A DNA stretch of 64,000 nucleotides from Salinicola corii (GTDB taxonomy: Bacteria; Pseudomonadota; Gammaproteobacteria; Pseudomonadales; Halomonadaceae): contig NZ_VTPX01000003.1 of the NCBI RefSeq assembly GCF_008298015.1, positions 316,290-380,289 of the forward strand, given 5' to 3'. The notes below the pieces were generated by a model, which made no database searches, was not told where the DNA came from, and saw only the letters and a list, made by a program, of their open reading frames with translations. Made by a program: the position numbers and the translations under genes. This document shows, piece by piece, positions 1 through 10,789 of this stretch; the stretch's first letter is position 1, and every line of letters begins with the position of its first letter.

Positions 1-961
1 TGGGGGGCAGGGCAGCGCGGGATAGCCTGTCGTGCAATTCGCGATTGGCTGCACGCAGATTCTTGAGCTCGCTCTCCAGGCGCTGACGCTCCTGTTGCAT
101 GGATTTGACGCGGTCGTCGCTGACGCGTTTTTCGCTTTCGGCCTGTTCCATGTGCACTTTGTCGGCGCGCAGGGACTCCTGGAGCTGGCCGTACTGGCGG
201 CGCTGCTCGGAGAGGTCCTGCTGCAGTCGTTCGCAACGCTGATCCAGCGAAGCGAGGCGCTGTTCGTATTGCTTCTCCTGCTTCAATCGCTCCTGACGTG
301 CGTCCTCCAGCAGGCCCATGAGCCGTGACTCTGCGGATTCGTGGCGCTTTTCTTCCTGGGCGAGTTTGGCCTGGTTGGCTTGATGCTGCTTGGCCATCGC
401 ATCGCGGTGCTGCTGTTCTGCCTGTTCCAGCCTGGACTGATGACGCTGGCAGGTCTGTTCGAGTTGCACGATACGTTTCTGCTGCTGGCTCTGGGCGGAT
501 TGCAGCGATTGCAGTTCGGCCTGGAGGTGCGCGGCTTCGGTGGTCTTGCTCTCGAAACGCTCCTGGACGCGAAGCATGTGCTCGTTGAGCGCCTGCAGCC
601 GCTGTTCGGCATCCTCGCACTGGCGTCTTGCCTGATGGCTGGCTTCGTCTGCCTCGCGAATCTGTTCGTCGGCTTCCTGACGGTAGACTGCGAGCTTCTC
701 GTAGGCAGCCTGCTGGGCCTTGTCCCAGATATCGGCTACCCAGGCATCGAGCCCCTCGGGGCGTTCGAGATTGCGTGGAATGGCCTGTACCGAGTCGCCA
801 CTCTGGCGCAGTCGCCATTCGCGAAGATGATCGCTGATGGTGGTATAGCTGCCGGTACCGAGAAATTCACGGACCTTCTGAACGCTGACCGCTTCCCCAC
901 GCTGCTGAAGTGTATCGATGGCGCGACAGACGTCGTCATAGCGGATTCCATTGCGTGCCAT
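1..961 (-). CDS. KfrA-like DNA-binding coiled-coil protein (3' end beyond window)
   Basis: The frame starts at the ATG complementary to 959-961 and stays open to base 1, so only the first 320 or so codons are seen. The N-terminus (MARNGIRYDDVCRAIDTL, then FLGTGSYTTISDHLREW) matches the KfrA N-terminal DNA-binding domain, roughly residues 1-115. From about residue 80 onward it is a long Gln/Glu/Arg-rich coiled coil. KfrA of plasmid RK2 is an autorepressor with an alpha-helical tail; chromosomal homologues are common and of unknown role. Three direct repeats lie just upstream at 1031-1064. Family assignment is firm; the function here is inferred. Confidence 0.8.
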   Translation of the reverse strand, partial: MARNGIRYDDVCRAIDTLQQRGEAVSVQKVREFLGTGSYTTISDHLREWRLRQSGDSVQAIPRNLERPEGLDAWVADIWDKAQQAAYEKLAVYRQEADEQIREADEASHQARRQCEDAEQRLQALNEHMLRVQERFESKTTEAAHLQAELQSLQSAQSQQQKRIVQLEQTCQRHQSRLEQAEQQHRDAMAKQHQANQAKLAQEEKRHESAESRLMGLLEDARQERLKQEKQYEQRLASLDQRCERLQQDLSEQRRQYGQLQESLRADKVHMEQAESEKRVSDDRVKSMQQERQRLESELKNLRAANRELHDRLSRAALPP

Positions 962-1030
962 GTCTGGCTCCCTTGCGTTGCGAATGATGCCGGAGCTTCT
1001 GATGGCTCCTGAGACCTAGCATAGGCGATT

Positions 1031-1064
1031 TACGTAAGGTGTATACGTAAAAATCTATATGTAA
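1031..1064. repeat. Three TACGTAA-type direct repeats before the kfrA-like gene
   Basis: TACGTAA occurs at 1031-1037 and 1044-1050, and TATGTAA at 1058-1064, with starts 13 and 14 bp apart. The repeats lie 70-103 bp upstream of the kfrA-like start, in the region shared with divergent sufE. Such spacing suits a protein binding successive sites. KfrA proteins are known to bind their own promoter regions, so an operator is a reasonable inference. Confidence 0.45.
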
Positions 1065-1104
1065 TGAAAGAAGTCAGACTATGGGGATCGGATCGTACAA
1101 CCCC

Positions 1105-1110
1105 TATAAT
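1105..1110 (+). promoter_or_regulatory. Consensus -10 box for sufE
   Basis: A perfect TATAAT lies 25 bp before the sufE ATG. The hexamer 17 bp upstream (TGGGGA) is a poor -35 match, so the promoter may depend on an activator or be weak. Confidence 0.45.
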
Positions 1111-1135
1111 GCGAACATTCGACTAGGAGACGCTA

Positions 1136-1564
1136 ATGAGTATTGGGCAGGCCCAGGCCGAGCTGCTGGATGAGTTTTCGATCTTCGATAACTGGATGGA
1201 TCGCTATCAGTACATCATCGATATGGGGCGCCAGCTTCCGGAATATCCCGAACAGGACAGGGTGGCGAAATACAAGATCGAGGGCTGCCAGTCTAACGTC
1301 TGGTTGCGCGCCACGGAAGAAGCGGGGCGGTTGCGCTTTCGCGCGACGTCGGACGCCGCCATCGTCAGCGGGCTGATCGCGATCCTGATGCGGATTTACG
1401 ACGGTCGTGAACCTGATGAAATTCTGGAGGGGGAGCCGAGATTCCTGGCGGAGCTGGGACTCGACAAGCACCTGTCGCCGACACGCAGCAACGGGCTACA
1501 TGCCATGATCGAGCGGATCTATGCCATAGCTCGCGAGACTCGGGGCAACCGAGCGGTTCATTGA
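1136..1564 (+). CDS. sufE: SufE/CsdE-type sulfur acceptor protein
   Basis: This 142-residue protein is a SufE-family protein. These accept persulfide sulfur from a cysteine desulfurase (SufS/CsdA) and pass it on for Fe-S cluster assembly in the cytoplasm. The sulfur-accepting cysteine is Cys51 in the motif YKIEGCQSNVW, and the length fits the family (about 138-147). The start is supported by an AGGAG ribosome site just upstream of the ATG. No sufS or suf operon is adjacent, so it stands alone as csdE often does. SufE and CsdE cannot be told apart here. Confidence 0.88.
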   Translation: MSIGQAQAELLDEFSIFDNWMDRYQYIIDMGRQLPEYPEQDRVAKYKIEGCQSNVWLRATEEAGRLRFRATSDAAIVSGLIAILMRIYDGREPDEILEGEPRFLAELGLDKHLSPTRSNGLHAMIERIYAIARETRGNRAVH

Positions 1565-1580
1565 TCGAGCGGCCCGACGC

Positions 1581-1853
1581 TCACTCCTGGTGGTCTGCCT
1601 GGTGACACGAGCCCTTCCGGTGGGGGGTGTCTGGCACCGGGTCGACGCCGCCTGGATGAAAAGGGTGGCATTTCAGAATGCGGCGAACGGCCAGCCGCAT
1701 GCCACGCCAGGGCCCGTGCAACCGAATGGCCTCCAGCGCGTAATTCGAGCAGGTCGGCCAGAACCGGCAGCGTGGTCCGATCAGCGGGCTGATACCGTAG
1801 CGATAGAGTTGAATCAGACCGGTAAGCAGCCAGGTGGCTATCTTGGCGATCAC
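1581..1853 (-). CDS. yidD: Membrane protein insertion efficiency factor YidD
   Basis: The protein has 90 residues. The YidD core is clear: an amphipathic N-terminal helix ([20 protein letters not shown]), then the cysteine-rich part [18 protein letters not shown] and later KCHPFHPGG. YidD assists YidC-dependent insertion of inner-membrane proteins. It normally sits between rnpA and yidC near the origin. Here it lies 8 bp downstream of hisI and codirectional with it, in a zur-hisI-yidD set, so it has moved from the usual locus or is a second copy. Confidence 0.9.
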   Translation of the reverse strand: MIAKIATWLLTGLIQLYRYGISPLIGPRCRFWPTCSNYALEAIRLHGPWRGMRLAVRRILKCHPFHPGGVDPVPDTPHRKGSCHQADHQE

Positions 1854-1861
1854 GGCGGGTC

Positions 1862-2305
1862 TCAGCGCTTCTGGCCGTAGAGTGTGTCCGGTGGAATCAA
1901 GGGCTCACTGTCGACTTCACCGAATTCCGGGGTCAGGCGCAGGTAGAAGCAATGACGTCGACCGGTATGACAGGCGGGCCCTGACTGGTCCACCTTGAGC
2001 AGTACCGTGTCGCCATCGCAGTCGAGGCGTGCCTCGACCAGATGCTGCTGCTGGCCCGATGTCTCACCCTTGCGCCAGAACGCCTGCCGGGAGCGGGACC
2101 AGTAGCAGACTCGCCCGGTGGCAAGTGTTTCCTCCAGCGCCGCGCGGTTCATCCACGCCATCATCAGGACCTCGCCGCTATCGTGTTGCTGCGCGATGGC
2201 GGGAATCAGTCCATCGGCGTTCCATCTGGCCGCCATTAGCAGATCGTCGATGGCGACCGGAGCGCCGGATGATGAACGCTCGAGATCGTGAAAAAGGCCG
2301 GACAT
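1862..2305 (-). CDS. hisI: Phosphoribosyl-AMP cyclohydrolase (HisI)
   Basis: HisI opens the purine ring of phosphoribosyl-AMP in the third step of histidine synthesis. The 147-residue protein has the family blocks [27 protein letters not shown], and the metal site with cysteines in DCDGD, ACHTG and RHCF, so all three expected zinc-ligand cysteines are present. It is a stand-alone HisI, not a HisIE fusion, and no other his gene is in the window. It follows zur by 21 bp. Zur-linked second copies of hisI are known from comparative genomics of zinc regulons, so this may be the zinc-responsive paralogue. Confidence 0.92.
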   Translation of the reverse strand: MSGLFHDLERSSSGAPVAIDDLLMAARWNADGLIPAIAQQHDSGEVLMMAWMNRAALEETLATGRVCYWSRSRQAFWRKGETSGQQQHLVEARLDCDGDTVLLKVDQSGPACHTGRRHCFYLRLTPEFGEVDSEPLIPPDTLYGQKR

Positions 2306-2326
2306 GGGCGTTACCGTAGGTTGAAA

Positions 2327-2785
2327 TCAGTCAGATGAGGCTGAGCCATTCTCGACGCAGGCGTCGCACGCACCGAGCAGCTCGATGGTCTGGCGCTGGA
2401 TCGTGAATCCTCGCTCCCTCGCGGTCCGCGATAGCATCTCGCCGACGACTTCCTGATGAAGTTCCTCGACACGGCCGCAGTGTCGACAGATCAGCAGTTG
2501 GAAACGATGCACGTGTTCAGGGCACGGACAGGCAATGTAGGCGTTGAGCGATTCGATTCGATGAACCAGGCCTTGCTCGATCAGGAAATCCAGCGCCCGA
2601 TAGACGGTCGGGGGACGTGCGGACGCGTGCTCGTCCGATAACCGATCGAGGAGATCGTAGGCTTTCAGGCCTCCCGGTGTGTCGGAAATCATCTCCAGCA
2701 CACGGCGGCGAATCGGCGTGAAACGGACGCCGCGTTCCTGACACTGTTGATCTGCCTGTTTGAGCAGCACATCCGAATCGAGCAT
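2327..2785 (-). CDS. zur: Fur-family regulator, probably zinc uptake regulator Zur
   Basis: The chosen start is the ATG at 2785 (MLDSDVLLKQADQQC), which has a GGGA ribosome site; a GTG at 2815 in the same frame would add ten residues. The protein has about 152 residues. It carries the Fur-family winged helix (RFTPIRRRVLEMI, then PPTVYRALDFLIEQGLVHRIES). The dimerisation/metal part has CPCPEHVHRF, ICRHCG and a C-terminal CDAC, which give structural zinc CxxC pairs. The PPTVYRALDFL and HCG pattern is closer to Zur than Fur. It heads a zur-hisI-yidD group, and an AT-rich palindrome 124 bp upstream is a candidate site of autoregulation. Confidence 0.85.
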   Translation of the reverse strand: MLDSDVLLKQADQQCQERGVRFTPIRRRVLEMISDTPGGLKAYDLLDRLSDEHASARPPTVYRALDFLIEQGLVHRIESLNAYIACPCPEHVHRFQLLICRHCGRVEELHQEVVGEMLSRTARERGFTIQRQTIELLGACDACVENGSASSD

Positions 2786-2908
2786 CGAATTTCCCGTTAT
2801 CATCGAGAGCGGCACATTCTACGCGCTAGTGTTGCGGGGAGCCACCGGGTGAGGCTGGTTGCCGAGACTTTGAAATTCCTCGGGGCATGCGATGAAAATA
2901 TAATTTAA

Positions 2909-2924
2909 CATAATATATATTATG
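2909..2924. promoter_or_regulatory. AT-rich perfect palindrome, possible Fur/Zur-family operator
   Basis: CATAATATATATTATG is a perfect 16-bp palindrome. Two more matching pairs lie two bases further out on each side (TT and AA), giving a 24-bp imperfect dyad. Zur and Fur sites are AT-rich dyads of this size. It lies upstream of zur and distal to cyoA. The match to the gammaproteobacterial Zur consensus is only partial. Confidence 0.4.
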
Positions 2925-3109
2925 CGAATATAGAGGCTGCGACGGATCCGGACGGAATCACCGGCGTCAACGACGAAAATCCTGAGATCGCCACCGAGTT
3001 GAACTACGCTGATCGGAACGGTCAAAAGCGAACCGCAGACGATCTGCGACATATCGCCACACTGGCGGAGAGTTTCCCGCCATCATCTGATCAAAAGCCA
3101 TTTTTTCGG

Positions 3110-3115
3110 TACAAT
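3110..3115 (+). promoter_or_regulatory. Candidate -10 box for the cyo operon
   Basis: TACAAT preceded by an A/T-rich run (ATTTTTTCGG) lies 157 bp before the cyoA start. The corresponding -35 position is not a good match. This is the best promoter-like element upstream of cyoA, but the call is weak. Confidence 0.3.
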
Positions 3116-3271
3116 GCCGACCGCGAAATCCCTACTTCGTTGGCGACGTCGGATGCTCGGTACGCCATTGCGCGTCGTGTCAGAGTTGTCAGCCCTGGCT
3201 AGCAGCGTATGATGCAGGCCGCTAACCGATTGTTGCAGGGCCGAAAAGCTTTCCTCCACTGGGGTCGTGAG

Positions 3272-4201
3272 ATGAGAAAAAGGAACTCCCTCAAGTATTT
3301 GAGTGTGATGACGTGGCTAACCACGCCACTGTTGCTGAGTGGTTGTGGATCAGCACTCATGGATCCGTCCGGCCAGATTGGCCAGGGTCTGAAGTCGTTG
3401 ATCATCACGGCCTTTGGCTTGATGTTGATCGTGGTAATCCCGGTCATCGTGATGACCATCCTGTTTGCGTGGAAATATCGCGGGACCAATCTCGCGGCCA
3501 AGTACACGCCGAACTGGGAGCACTCGAATATCATCGAGGTCTTCGTTTGGGCAATTCCGTGCGTCATCATCTTCTTCCTTGCCGTCCTGACATGGCAGAC
3601 GTCGCACTCCTTCGATCCACACAAGCCCATCGCCAGCGAAGACGAGACCATGACGGTCGACGCGATCTCGCTCGACTGGAAGTGGCTCTTCATCTACCCG
3701 GACGAAGGTATCGCCACGATCAACGAGCTCGCCATTCCCGTGGACAAGCCGGTCCACTTCCGGGTCACCTCGGGTACGGTCATGAACTCCTTCATGATTC
3801 CGAACCTCGGGAGTCAGATCTACGCCATGGCCGGCATGGACAACGATGTCTATCTCGAGGGTAACGAGATCGGCACCTTCCGTGGTCGTTCGACCCACTA
3901 TAGCGGCGAAGGTTTCTCGGAGATGCTGTTCGACGCGCACGTCACGTCGGACGCCGATTTCCAAGCCTGGGTCGACAAGGTCAAGCAGTCTCCTGACACC
4001 ATGATGTTTCCGGAAGACTATGAGCGGGTTGCCAAGCCCTCCATTGCCAACCCGGTGGAATACTTCTCGCAGGTCTCGCCCGACTTCTACGGCGATCTGA
4101 TCAAAAGTTATAAGGCTGGTCACGGCGGTACCGATAGCCATGGCGAGCACAACGAAGCACGGGAGTCTTCAATGCCCATGAGTGCGCAGGCAGCGGAGTA
4201 A
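3272..4201 (+). CDS. cyoA: Cytochrome bo3 ubiquinol oxidase subunit II
   Basis: CyoA is the periplasm-facing subunit II of the proton-pumping quinol oxidase. The start at 3272 gives a lipoprotein signal ([10 protein letters not shown]..., lipobox LLLSGC with the acylated Cys near residue 25) and a GGGG element upstream; an ATG at 3209 would bury the signal, so it is rejected. Two membrane helices follow (about residues 45-67 and 88-108), then the cupredoxin domain ([19 protein letters not shown]). The copper-binding cysteines of cytochrome c oxidase subunit II are absent, as in quinol oxidases. It is the first gene of cyoABCDE; the next gene starts 4 bp after its stop. Confidence 0.95.
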   Translation: MRKRNSLKYLSVMTWLTTPLLLSGCGSALMDPSGQIGQGLKSLIITAFGLMLIVVIPVIVMTILFAWKYRGTNLAAKYTPNWEHSNIIEVFVWAIPCVIIFFLAVLTWQTSHSFDPHKPIASEDETMTVDAISLDWKWLFIYPDEGIATINELAIPVDKPVHFRVTSGTVMNSFMIPNLGSQIYAMAGMDNDVYLEGNEIGTFRGRSTHYSGEGFSEMLFDAHVTSDADFQAWVDKVKQSPDTMMFPEDYERVAKPSIANPVEYFSQVSPDFYGDLIKSYKAGHGGTDSHGEHNEARESSMPMSAQAAE

Positions 4202-4205
4202 CGTC

Positions 4206-6188
4206 ATGTTCGGAAAACTCAGTTTAGATTCGATTCCATACCATGAACCGATCATCATGGTCACCGCGGCGGCCATCGGCATCGTCGGTGCCCTGGTCTT
4301 CGGTCTGATTACCTACTATCGCAAATGGGGCTATCTCTGGACCGAGTGGGTCACGTCCATCGATCACAAGAAGATCGGCGTGATGTACTTCCTCGTTGCG
4401 TTGGTCATGCTGGTCCGCGGTTTCGCCGATGCCATCATGATGCGAACGCAGCAGGCCATTGCGGCCGGCGGTGCCGAAGGGTATCTACCGCCCCACCACT
4501 ACGATCAGATCTTCACCGCTCATGGTGTCATCATGATCTTCTTTGTTGCCATGCCCATGGTCATCGGGCTGATGAACCTGGTCGTACCGCTGCAGATCGG
4601 CGCTCGCGACGTCGCCTTCCCGTTCATGAACAACCTGAGTTTCTGGTTGTTCGCGGTCGGCATGATCCTGGTCAACATGTCACTGGTCATCGGCGAGTTC
4701 GCCAAGACTGGCTGGTTGGCCTATGCGCCATTGTCGGAGTTGCAGTACAGTCCGGATGTCGGGGTCGATTACTGGATATGGGCGTTACAGCTATCGGGAA
4801 TCGGGACGACGCTGACGGGCATCAACTTCTTCGTCACCATCCTCAAGATGCGCACCAAGGGCATGACCCTGTTTCGCATGCCGATCTTCACCTGGACGGC
4901 GCTATGCACCAACGTCCTGATCATCCTGTCGTTCCCGATCCTGACCGCCACCATCGCCCTGCTGACCCTGGATCGCTATCTGGGCATGCACTTCTTCACC
5001 AATGACATGGGCGGCAGCCAGATGATGTACGTCAACCTCATCTGGGCCTGGGGGCATCCGGAAGTCTACATCCTGATCCTGCCGGCATTCGGTGTCTTCT
5101 CCGAGGTCATCGCGACCTTCACCAAGAAGCGTCTGTTCGGCTACAAGACCATGGTCTGGGCAACGGCCGCAATTACCGTGCTCTCCTTCATCGTCTGGCT
5201 GCACCACTTCTTCACCATGGGTGCCGGCGCCAACGTCAACGCCTTCTTCGGCATCATGACGATGATCATCGCCATTCCGACCGGGGTGAAGATCTTCAAC
5301 TGGCTGTTCACGATGTATCGTGGCCGTATCCAGTTCACCACGCCGGTGTTGTGGACGATCGGTTTCATCATCACCTTCACCCTGGGTGGCATGACGGGCG
5401 TCATGCTGGCCGTGCCGGGTGCGAACTTCGTTCTCCACAACAGTCTGTTCGTCATCGCCCACTTCCACAACGTTATCATCGGCGGCGTGGTGTTCGGCAT
5501 GATGGCTGGTTTCACCTACTGGTTCCCGAAGGCGTTCGGTTTCACGCTGAGCGAGAAATGGGGCAAGCGCTCCTTCTGGTGCTGGCTGGTCGGTTTCTAC
5601 ATGGCCTTCATGCCGCTCTACGCTTTGAGCTTCTTCGGCGCCATGCGCCGCATGCAGTCCTACGAGCAGACCGAGTGGCAACCGCTGATGATCGTCGCCT
5701 GGGTGGGAGCCGTGATCATCGCCGCAGGTATCGCCTGCATGGTCATCCAGTTGATCGTCAGCATCCGCGACCGCGAAAACAATCGCGACCTGACCGGCGA
5801 CCCATGGGATGGTCGTACGCTGGAGTGGTCGACCTCTTCGCCGCCCCCGAACTACAACTTCGCTTATCTGCCCAAGGTCGATTCCATCGATAGCTACTGG
5901 GAGATGAAGCAGCAGCCGGGTGGTTTCAAACGGGAGTTGGCGACCAAGTTCGAGGACGTTCACATGCCCAAGAACACCGCGGAAGGCCCGATCATGTCTC
6001 TGTTCGCTTTGTTCTTCGGTTTTGCCTTGATCTGGCACATCTGGTGGCTGGTCGGCCTGGGTGCTATCGGCATGTTCGTGACGTTCATGTTCCGTATCTT
6101 CAATAACGATACCGACTACCACGTCAGCGCTGCCGAGGTCGAAAAGACCGAGCGTGAATACCACAAACGGTTGGAGATGCAGGCTTAA
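4206..6188 (+). CDS. cyoB: Cytochrome bo3 ubiquinol oxidase subunit I
   Basis: This 660-residue subunit carries low-spin heme b, high-spin heme o3 and CuB, and reduces oxygen to water. Metal ligands are visible: His106 ([10 protein letters not shown]), WGHPEVY with the His-Tyr pair, [11 protein letters not shown], and [12 protein letters not shown]. Quinone-site residues Arg71, Asp75 and His98 are at the same positions as in E. coli CyoB. The K-channel lysine is in PTGVKIFNW. The start at 4206 ([15 protein letters not shown]) matches the family; an upstream in-frame codon at 4182 would overlap cyoA. Confidence 0.98.
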   Translation: MFGKLSLDSIPYHEPIIMVTAAAIGIVGALVFGLITYYRKWGYLWTEWVTSIDHKKIGVMYFLVALVMLVRGFADAIMMRTQQAIAAGGAEGYLPPHHYDQIFTAHGVIMIFFVAMPMVIGLMNLVVPLQIGARDVAFPFMNNLSFWLFAVGMILVNMSLVIGEFAKTGWLAYAPLSELQYSPDVGVDYWIWALQLSGIGTTLTGINFFVTILKMRTKGMTLFRMPIFTWTALCTNVLIILSFPILTATIALLTLDRYLGMHFFTNDMGGSQMMYVNLIWAWGHPEVYILILPAFGVFSEVIATFTKKRLFGYKTMVWATAAITVLSFIVWLHHFFTMGAGANVNAFFGIMTMIIAIPTGVKIFNWLFTMYRGRIQFTTPVLWTIGFIITFTLGGMTGVMLAVPGANFVLHNSLFVIAHFHNVIIGGVVFGMMAGFTYWFPKAFGFTLSEKWGKRSFWCWLVGFYMAFMPLYALSFFGAMRRMQSYEQTEWQPLMIVAWVGAVIIAAGIACMVIQLIVSIRDRENNRDLTGDPWDGRTLEWSTSSPPPNYNFAYLPKVDSIDSYWEMKQQPGGFKRELATKFEDVHMPKNTAEGPIMSLFALFFGFALIWHIWWLVGLGAIGMFVTFMFRIFNNDTDYHVSAAEVEKTEREYHKRLEMQA

Positions 6189-6190
6189 TC

Positions 6191-6808
6191 ATGGCAACCG
6201 ACACACTCAAGCAGCACGACGCTCATGCCCACGACGGGCATGAGCACCACGACGCCGGTGCAATGAAGGTCTTCGGGTTCTGGATCTACCTGATGAGCGA
6301 CCTCGTGATCTTCGGCACCCTGTTCGCGACCTTCGGCGTACTGGCCACCGCCACCGCCGGCGGTCCCACTTCCCAGGAAATCTTCGAACTGCCCTTCGTG
6401 CTGGTCGAGACGTTCCTGCTGCTGATCAGTAGTTTTACCTTCGGCCTGGCAGTCCTGGCGCAGAACGCCGGCGATCGCGGTGCCGTGTTGAAATGGCTCG
6501 CCGTCACTTTCCTGCTCGGCTTCGGCTTCGTGTCGATGGAAGTCTACGAGTTCCATCACCTGATCGCCGAAGGTGCGGGGCCTGACCGTAGCGCTTTCCT
6601 GTCGGCGTTCTTCACGCTGGTGGGAACCCACGGCCTGCACGTGACCTTCGGTCTGATCTGGATCGCGATCATGTTCTTCCAGATCTCGAAGCGGGGCCTG
6701 GATAGCGTGACCAAGCCACGCATGCTGTGCCTCAGCCTGTTCTGGCACTTTCTGGACATTGTCTGGATCTGCGTCTTCTCCTTCGTCTATCTGATAGGAG
6801 CCATGTGA
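6191..6808 (+). CDS. cyoC: Cytochrome bo3 ubiquinol oxidase subunit III
   Basis: The 205-residue protein has five predicted membrane helices and the COX3-like blocks [18 protein letters not shown] and [13 protein letters not shown]. CyoC is structural and stabilises subunit I. The N-terminus is His/Asp-rich ([15 protein letters not shown]), which is usual for CyoC. It starts 2 bp after the cyoB stop and ends 1 bp before cyoD, consistent with one transcript. Confidence 0.97.
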   Translation: MATDTLKQHDAHAHDGHEHHDAGAMKVFGFWIYLMSDLVIFGTLFATFGVLATATAGGPTSQEIFELPFVLVETFLLLISSFTFGLAVLAQNAGDRGAVLKWLAVTFLLGFGFVSMEVYEFHHLIAEGAGPDRSAFLSAFFTLVGTHGLHVTFGLIWIAIMFFQISKRGLDSVTKPRMLCLSLFWHFLDIVWICVFSFVYLIGAM

Positions 6809-6809
6809 C

Positions 6810-7142
6810 ATGAGCGATATTCACACTTCGCACGATGGCGCCAGTCACGGCAGCTACAAGTCCTATACCATTGGGCTGGTTCTCTCGATCGTCCTGACGC
6901 TGATCTCGTTCGGTGTCGTCATGACCGGCAGCTTCAGCATCCCGGTCATGATGGTGACGGTAGTGGTCACCGCGGTGATTCAGGTGCTCGTGCAGCTGGT
7001 TCTCTTCATGCACCTGAATACCAAGTCCGAAGGTGGCTGGAATGTGATTTCCTTCGTCTTCACCATCGGTATCCTGGTGCTGATCATTGGTGGTTCCCTA
7101 TGGATCATGCACAACATCCACGTCAACATGATGCTGGGCTAA
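6810..7142 (+). CDS. cyoD: Cytochrome bo3 ubiquinol oxidase subunit IV
   Basis: The 110-residue protein has three membrane helices and the family signature [12 protein letters not shown], then [11 protein letters not shown]. CyoD is a small subunit needed for full assembly of the oxidase. The N-terminus has a short His/Ser-rich segment ([14 protein letters not shown]). It lies one base after the cyoC stop. Confidence 0.96.
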   Translation: MSDIHTSHDGASHGSYKSYTIGLVLSIVLTLISFGVVMTGSFSIPVMMVTVVVTAVIQVLVQLVLFMHLNTKSEGGWNVISFVFTIGILVLIIGGSLWIMHNIHVNMMLG

Positions 7143-7150
7143 GCTCGCAA

Positions 7151-8044
7151 ATGGCCTTGAAGCCGTATTTGCTGCTTACCAAGCCCGGCATCATCTTCGG
7201 TAATCTCGTGACAGTCATCGGCGGCTATTTTCTGGCCGCCGGTGGCCGTTTCGAACCGTGGTTATTCCTGGCAGTGGTAATTGGCACGTCTCTGGTGGTC
7301 GCTTCCGGTTGCGTCTTCAATAACGTGATCGACCGCGATATCGACGGTCACATGTCCAGAACGCAGTCGCGCGCCATGGTGACCGGGGAGATATCGATTC
7401 CGATCGCTCTGCTGCTTGGCGGCGTGTTGGGAATCGTCGGTTTTGGCTTGCTGGCATGGATGACAACGCCTTTGGCGACGGGATTCGCCGCATTCGGGTT
7501 CGCCATCTACGTGGGTGCCTACAGCCTCTATCTCAAGCGGCATTCGGTCTACAGCACGCTTATTGGGAGCCTTTCCGGCGCCTCGCCGCCGGTGATCGGC
7601 TACTGCGCGGTGACCGGGCAGTTCGATCTGGGCGCCCTACTGCTGCTGATCATCTTCAGCATGTGGCAGATGCCCCACTCCTATGCGATCGCCATCTTCC
7701 GGTTCGACGATTACGCGTCGGCGTCCATCCCCGTGCTGCCGGTGAAGTGCGGCATCGCCGTGGCCAAGCGGCATATCGTGATCTACACGGCGCTGTTCGT
7801 GATTGCGTCGGTGATGTTGTCGGTGGCCGGCTACACTGGCTGGGCTTATGCCATTGTCGCGGTCGCGGTCGGATGCTACTGGTTCGGCATCACCCTCAAG
7901 GGGTATCGCGCTGCCAACGACCGGGTCTGGGCCCGCAAGGTGTTCGGTATCTCGATCATGGTGGTGACGGCGTTGAGCGTGATGATGTCCGTGGACAGTC
8001 GCCTGCCGATGACGGAGTCGCTGATCTCGTTCGCCTTGCGCTGA
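7151..8044 (+). CDS. cyoE: Protoheme IX farnesyltransferase (heme O synthase)
   Basis: CyoE attaches a farnesyl group to heme b to make heme O for the oxidase. The start at 7151 ([18 protein letters not shown]) gives 297 residues, the usual length; the longer frame from 7100 would overlap cyoD. UbiA-family polyprenyl-diphosphate motifs are visible: [15 protein letters not shown] in the first loop and [14 protein letters not shown] in the second. About eight or nine membrane helices are expected. It is the last cyo gene and is followed at once by a strong terminator. Confidence 0.96.
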   Translation: MALKPYLLLTKPGIIFGNLVTVIGGYFLAAGGRFEPWLFLAVVIGTSLVVASGCVFNNVIDRDIDGHMSRTQSRAMVTGEISIPIALLLGGVLGIVGFGLLAWMTTPLATGFAAFGFAIYVGAYSLYLKRHSVYSTLIGSLSGASPPVIGYCAVTGQFDLGALLLLIIFSMWQMPHSYAIAIFRFDDYASASIPVLPVKCGIAVAKRHIVIYTALFVIASVMLSVAGYTGWAYAIVAVAVGCYWFGITLKGYRAANDRVWARKVFGISIMVVTALSVMMSVDSRLPMTESLISFALR

Positions 8045-8060
8045 CAGCTTGTTTCAAGCC

Positions 8061-8092
8061 AAAAAAAGACCGCCGAGGCGGTCTTTTTTTTT
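8061..8092. terminator. Bidirectional rho-independent terminator between cyoE and ectC
   Basis: A GC stem (GACCGC/GCGGTC with loop CGAG) is flanked by seven A on the left and nine T on the right, so it can stop transcription from both directions. It lies between the convergent cyo and ect operons. Confidence 0.93.
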
Positions 8093-8125
8093 GGGCTGCA
8101 GGTGCAGAATCGCACCGAGCCGGCG

Positions 8126-8521
8126 TCAGTCGTCGGCCGGTGCGTAGGAGCCATCTTCGCGATGAACCTCGCGACCGGTCAGCGCCGGGCTGAAGACGCA
8201 GGCCACGGTCATGCCCTTCTCCTTGCCGCGCAGCCAGTGCTCGTCGTGCTGGTCCAGCAGGTACATGTCGCCGGCCTTGATCTTGTGGATCTTGCCGTCG
8301 GCGATGGTTTCCACCTCACCTTCGCCTTCGTAGCAGAACACCGCTTCGATGTGGTTCTTGTAGTGGATGTGGGTTTCCGTACCCGGATGAATGCGGGTGA
8401 TATTGAACGAGAAACCGCAATTGTCATCGGCCAGCATCAGGCGAGTGCTGTCCCAGTTGCCGTTTTCGGCTTTGACGAAGCGATCAGTTTTCCGGCACTC
8501 ATCGAGATTACGTACGATCAT
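8126..8521 (-). CDS. ectC: L-ectoine synthase
   Basis: EctC closes N-gamma-acetyl-L-2,4-diaminobutyrate to ectoine, the last step of synthesis. The start at 8521 gives [20 protein letters not shown], the family N-terminus, with AAGGAG upstream; a codon at 8530 in frame is less likely. The 131-residue protein is a single cupin domain. Iron-ligand candidates are in the blocks [18 protein letters not shown] and [13 protein letters not shown]. It is the last gene of ectABC, separated from ectB by 85 bp that hold a hairpin. Confidence 0.97.
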   Translation of the reverse strand: MIVRNLDECRKTDRFVKAENGNWDSTRLMLADDNCGFSFNITRIHPGTETHIHYKNHIEAVFCYEGEGEVETIADGKIHKIKAGDMYLLDQHDEHWLRGKEKGMTVACVFSPALTGREVHREDGSYAPADD

Positions 8522-8567
8522 CGATAACAACTCCTTGGTGGATGACTACTGCTGAATGACACAGAGA

Positions 8568-8588
8568 GAGCGGCCCTGGGGGCCGCTC
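8568..8588 (-). promoter_or_regulatory. Hairpin in the ectB-ectC spacer
   Basis: GAGCGGCCC and GGGCCGCTC form a perfect 9-bp stem with a 3-base loop. No T-run follows on the minus strand, so it is more likely an attenuating or RNA-stabilising element than a full terminator. I see no sigma-54 type -24/-12 element in this spacer. Confidence 0.45.
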
Positions 8589-8606
8589 GAAACATCGGTG
8601 AACGAC

Positions 8607-10510
<1,904 letters not shown>

Positions 10511-10532
10511 CGTTATGGCGAAATTGGGATCA

Positions 10533-10561
10533 AGGATAACAGCGTGCTAGAAATGCTTCAA
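10533..10561 (-). promoter_or_regulatory. Candidate sigma-70-type promoter of ectABC
   Basis: On the minus strand TTGAAG (10556-10561) and TATCCT (10533-10538) are separated by 17 bp and lie just upstream of ectA. A more distal AT-rich segment (about 10588-10612) could hold a second promoter. Ectoine operons of Halomonas have osmotically controlled promoters in this position; the exact sites here are inferred. Confidence 0.4.
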
Positions 10562-10740
10562 ACGGCAGGTTATTTTGCCGCGCCAAATCAATAAATATTA
10601 TTTATATGGCTGTTCTCGCTCTCTTGCCTATCAAGTTTAGACGAGCCCCGAAAAAACGTGGCGTGAATGAGGATTATCGAACGCCAGTCACTCGAGGGTT
10701 TCCGACCTGCAGGAGCCGGCCGTCCGGCCGGAAACGACAA

Positions 10741-10762
10741 TGGCCGCCTTCTCAGGCGGCCA
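10741..10762 (-). terminator. Hairpin downstream of gor
   Basis: TGGCCGCC and GGCGGCCA form a perfect 8-bp stem with a 6-base loop, followed on the minus strand by a T-rich but interrupted tail (TTGTCGTTT). It lies between gor and the ectABC promoter region. Confidence 0.5.
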
Positions 10763-10789
10763 TTGGACTCAAGCACCGATCGAGGCCGG

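Larger units (their letters stand above)
2786..3271. other. 486-bp intergenic region between zur and cyoA
   Basis: This non-coding stretch separates the divergent zur and cyoA genes. It contains an AT-rich island (about 2893-2935) far below the local GC level, with a perfect 16-bp palindrome, and a -10-like box before cyoA. A 21-codon in-frame extension of cyoA (from 3209) is not favoured. No RNA gene is recognisable. Confidence 0.6.

Noticed and set aside
4902-6164. 420-codon frame opposite cyoB
   Set aside because: Asp/His/Glu-rich antisense shadow of a membrane protein gene; no similarity to any family.
10588-10776. 62-codon frame upstream of ectA
   Set aside because: No similarity; it covers the promoter region and the gor hairpin.
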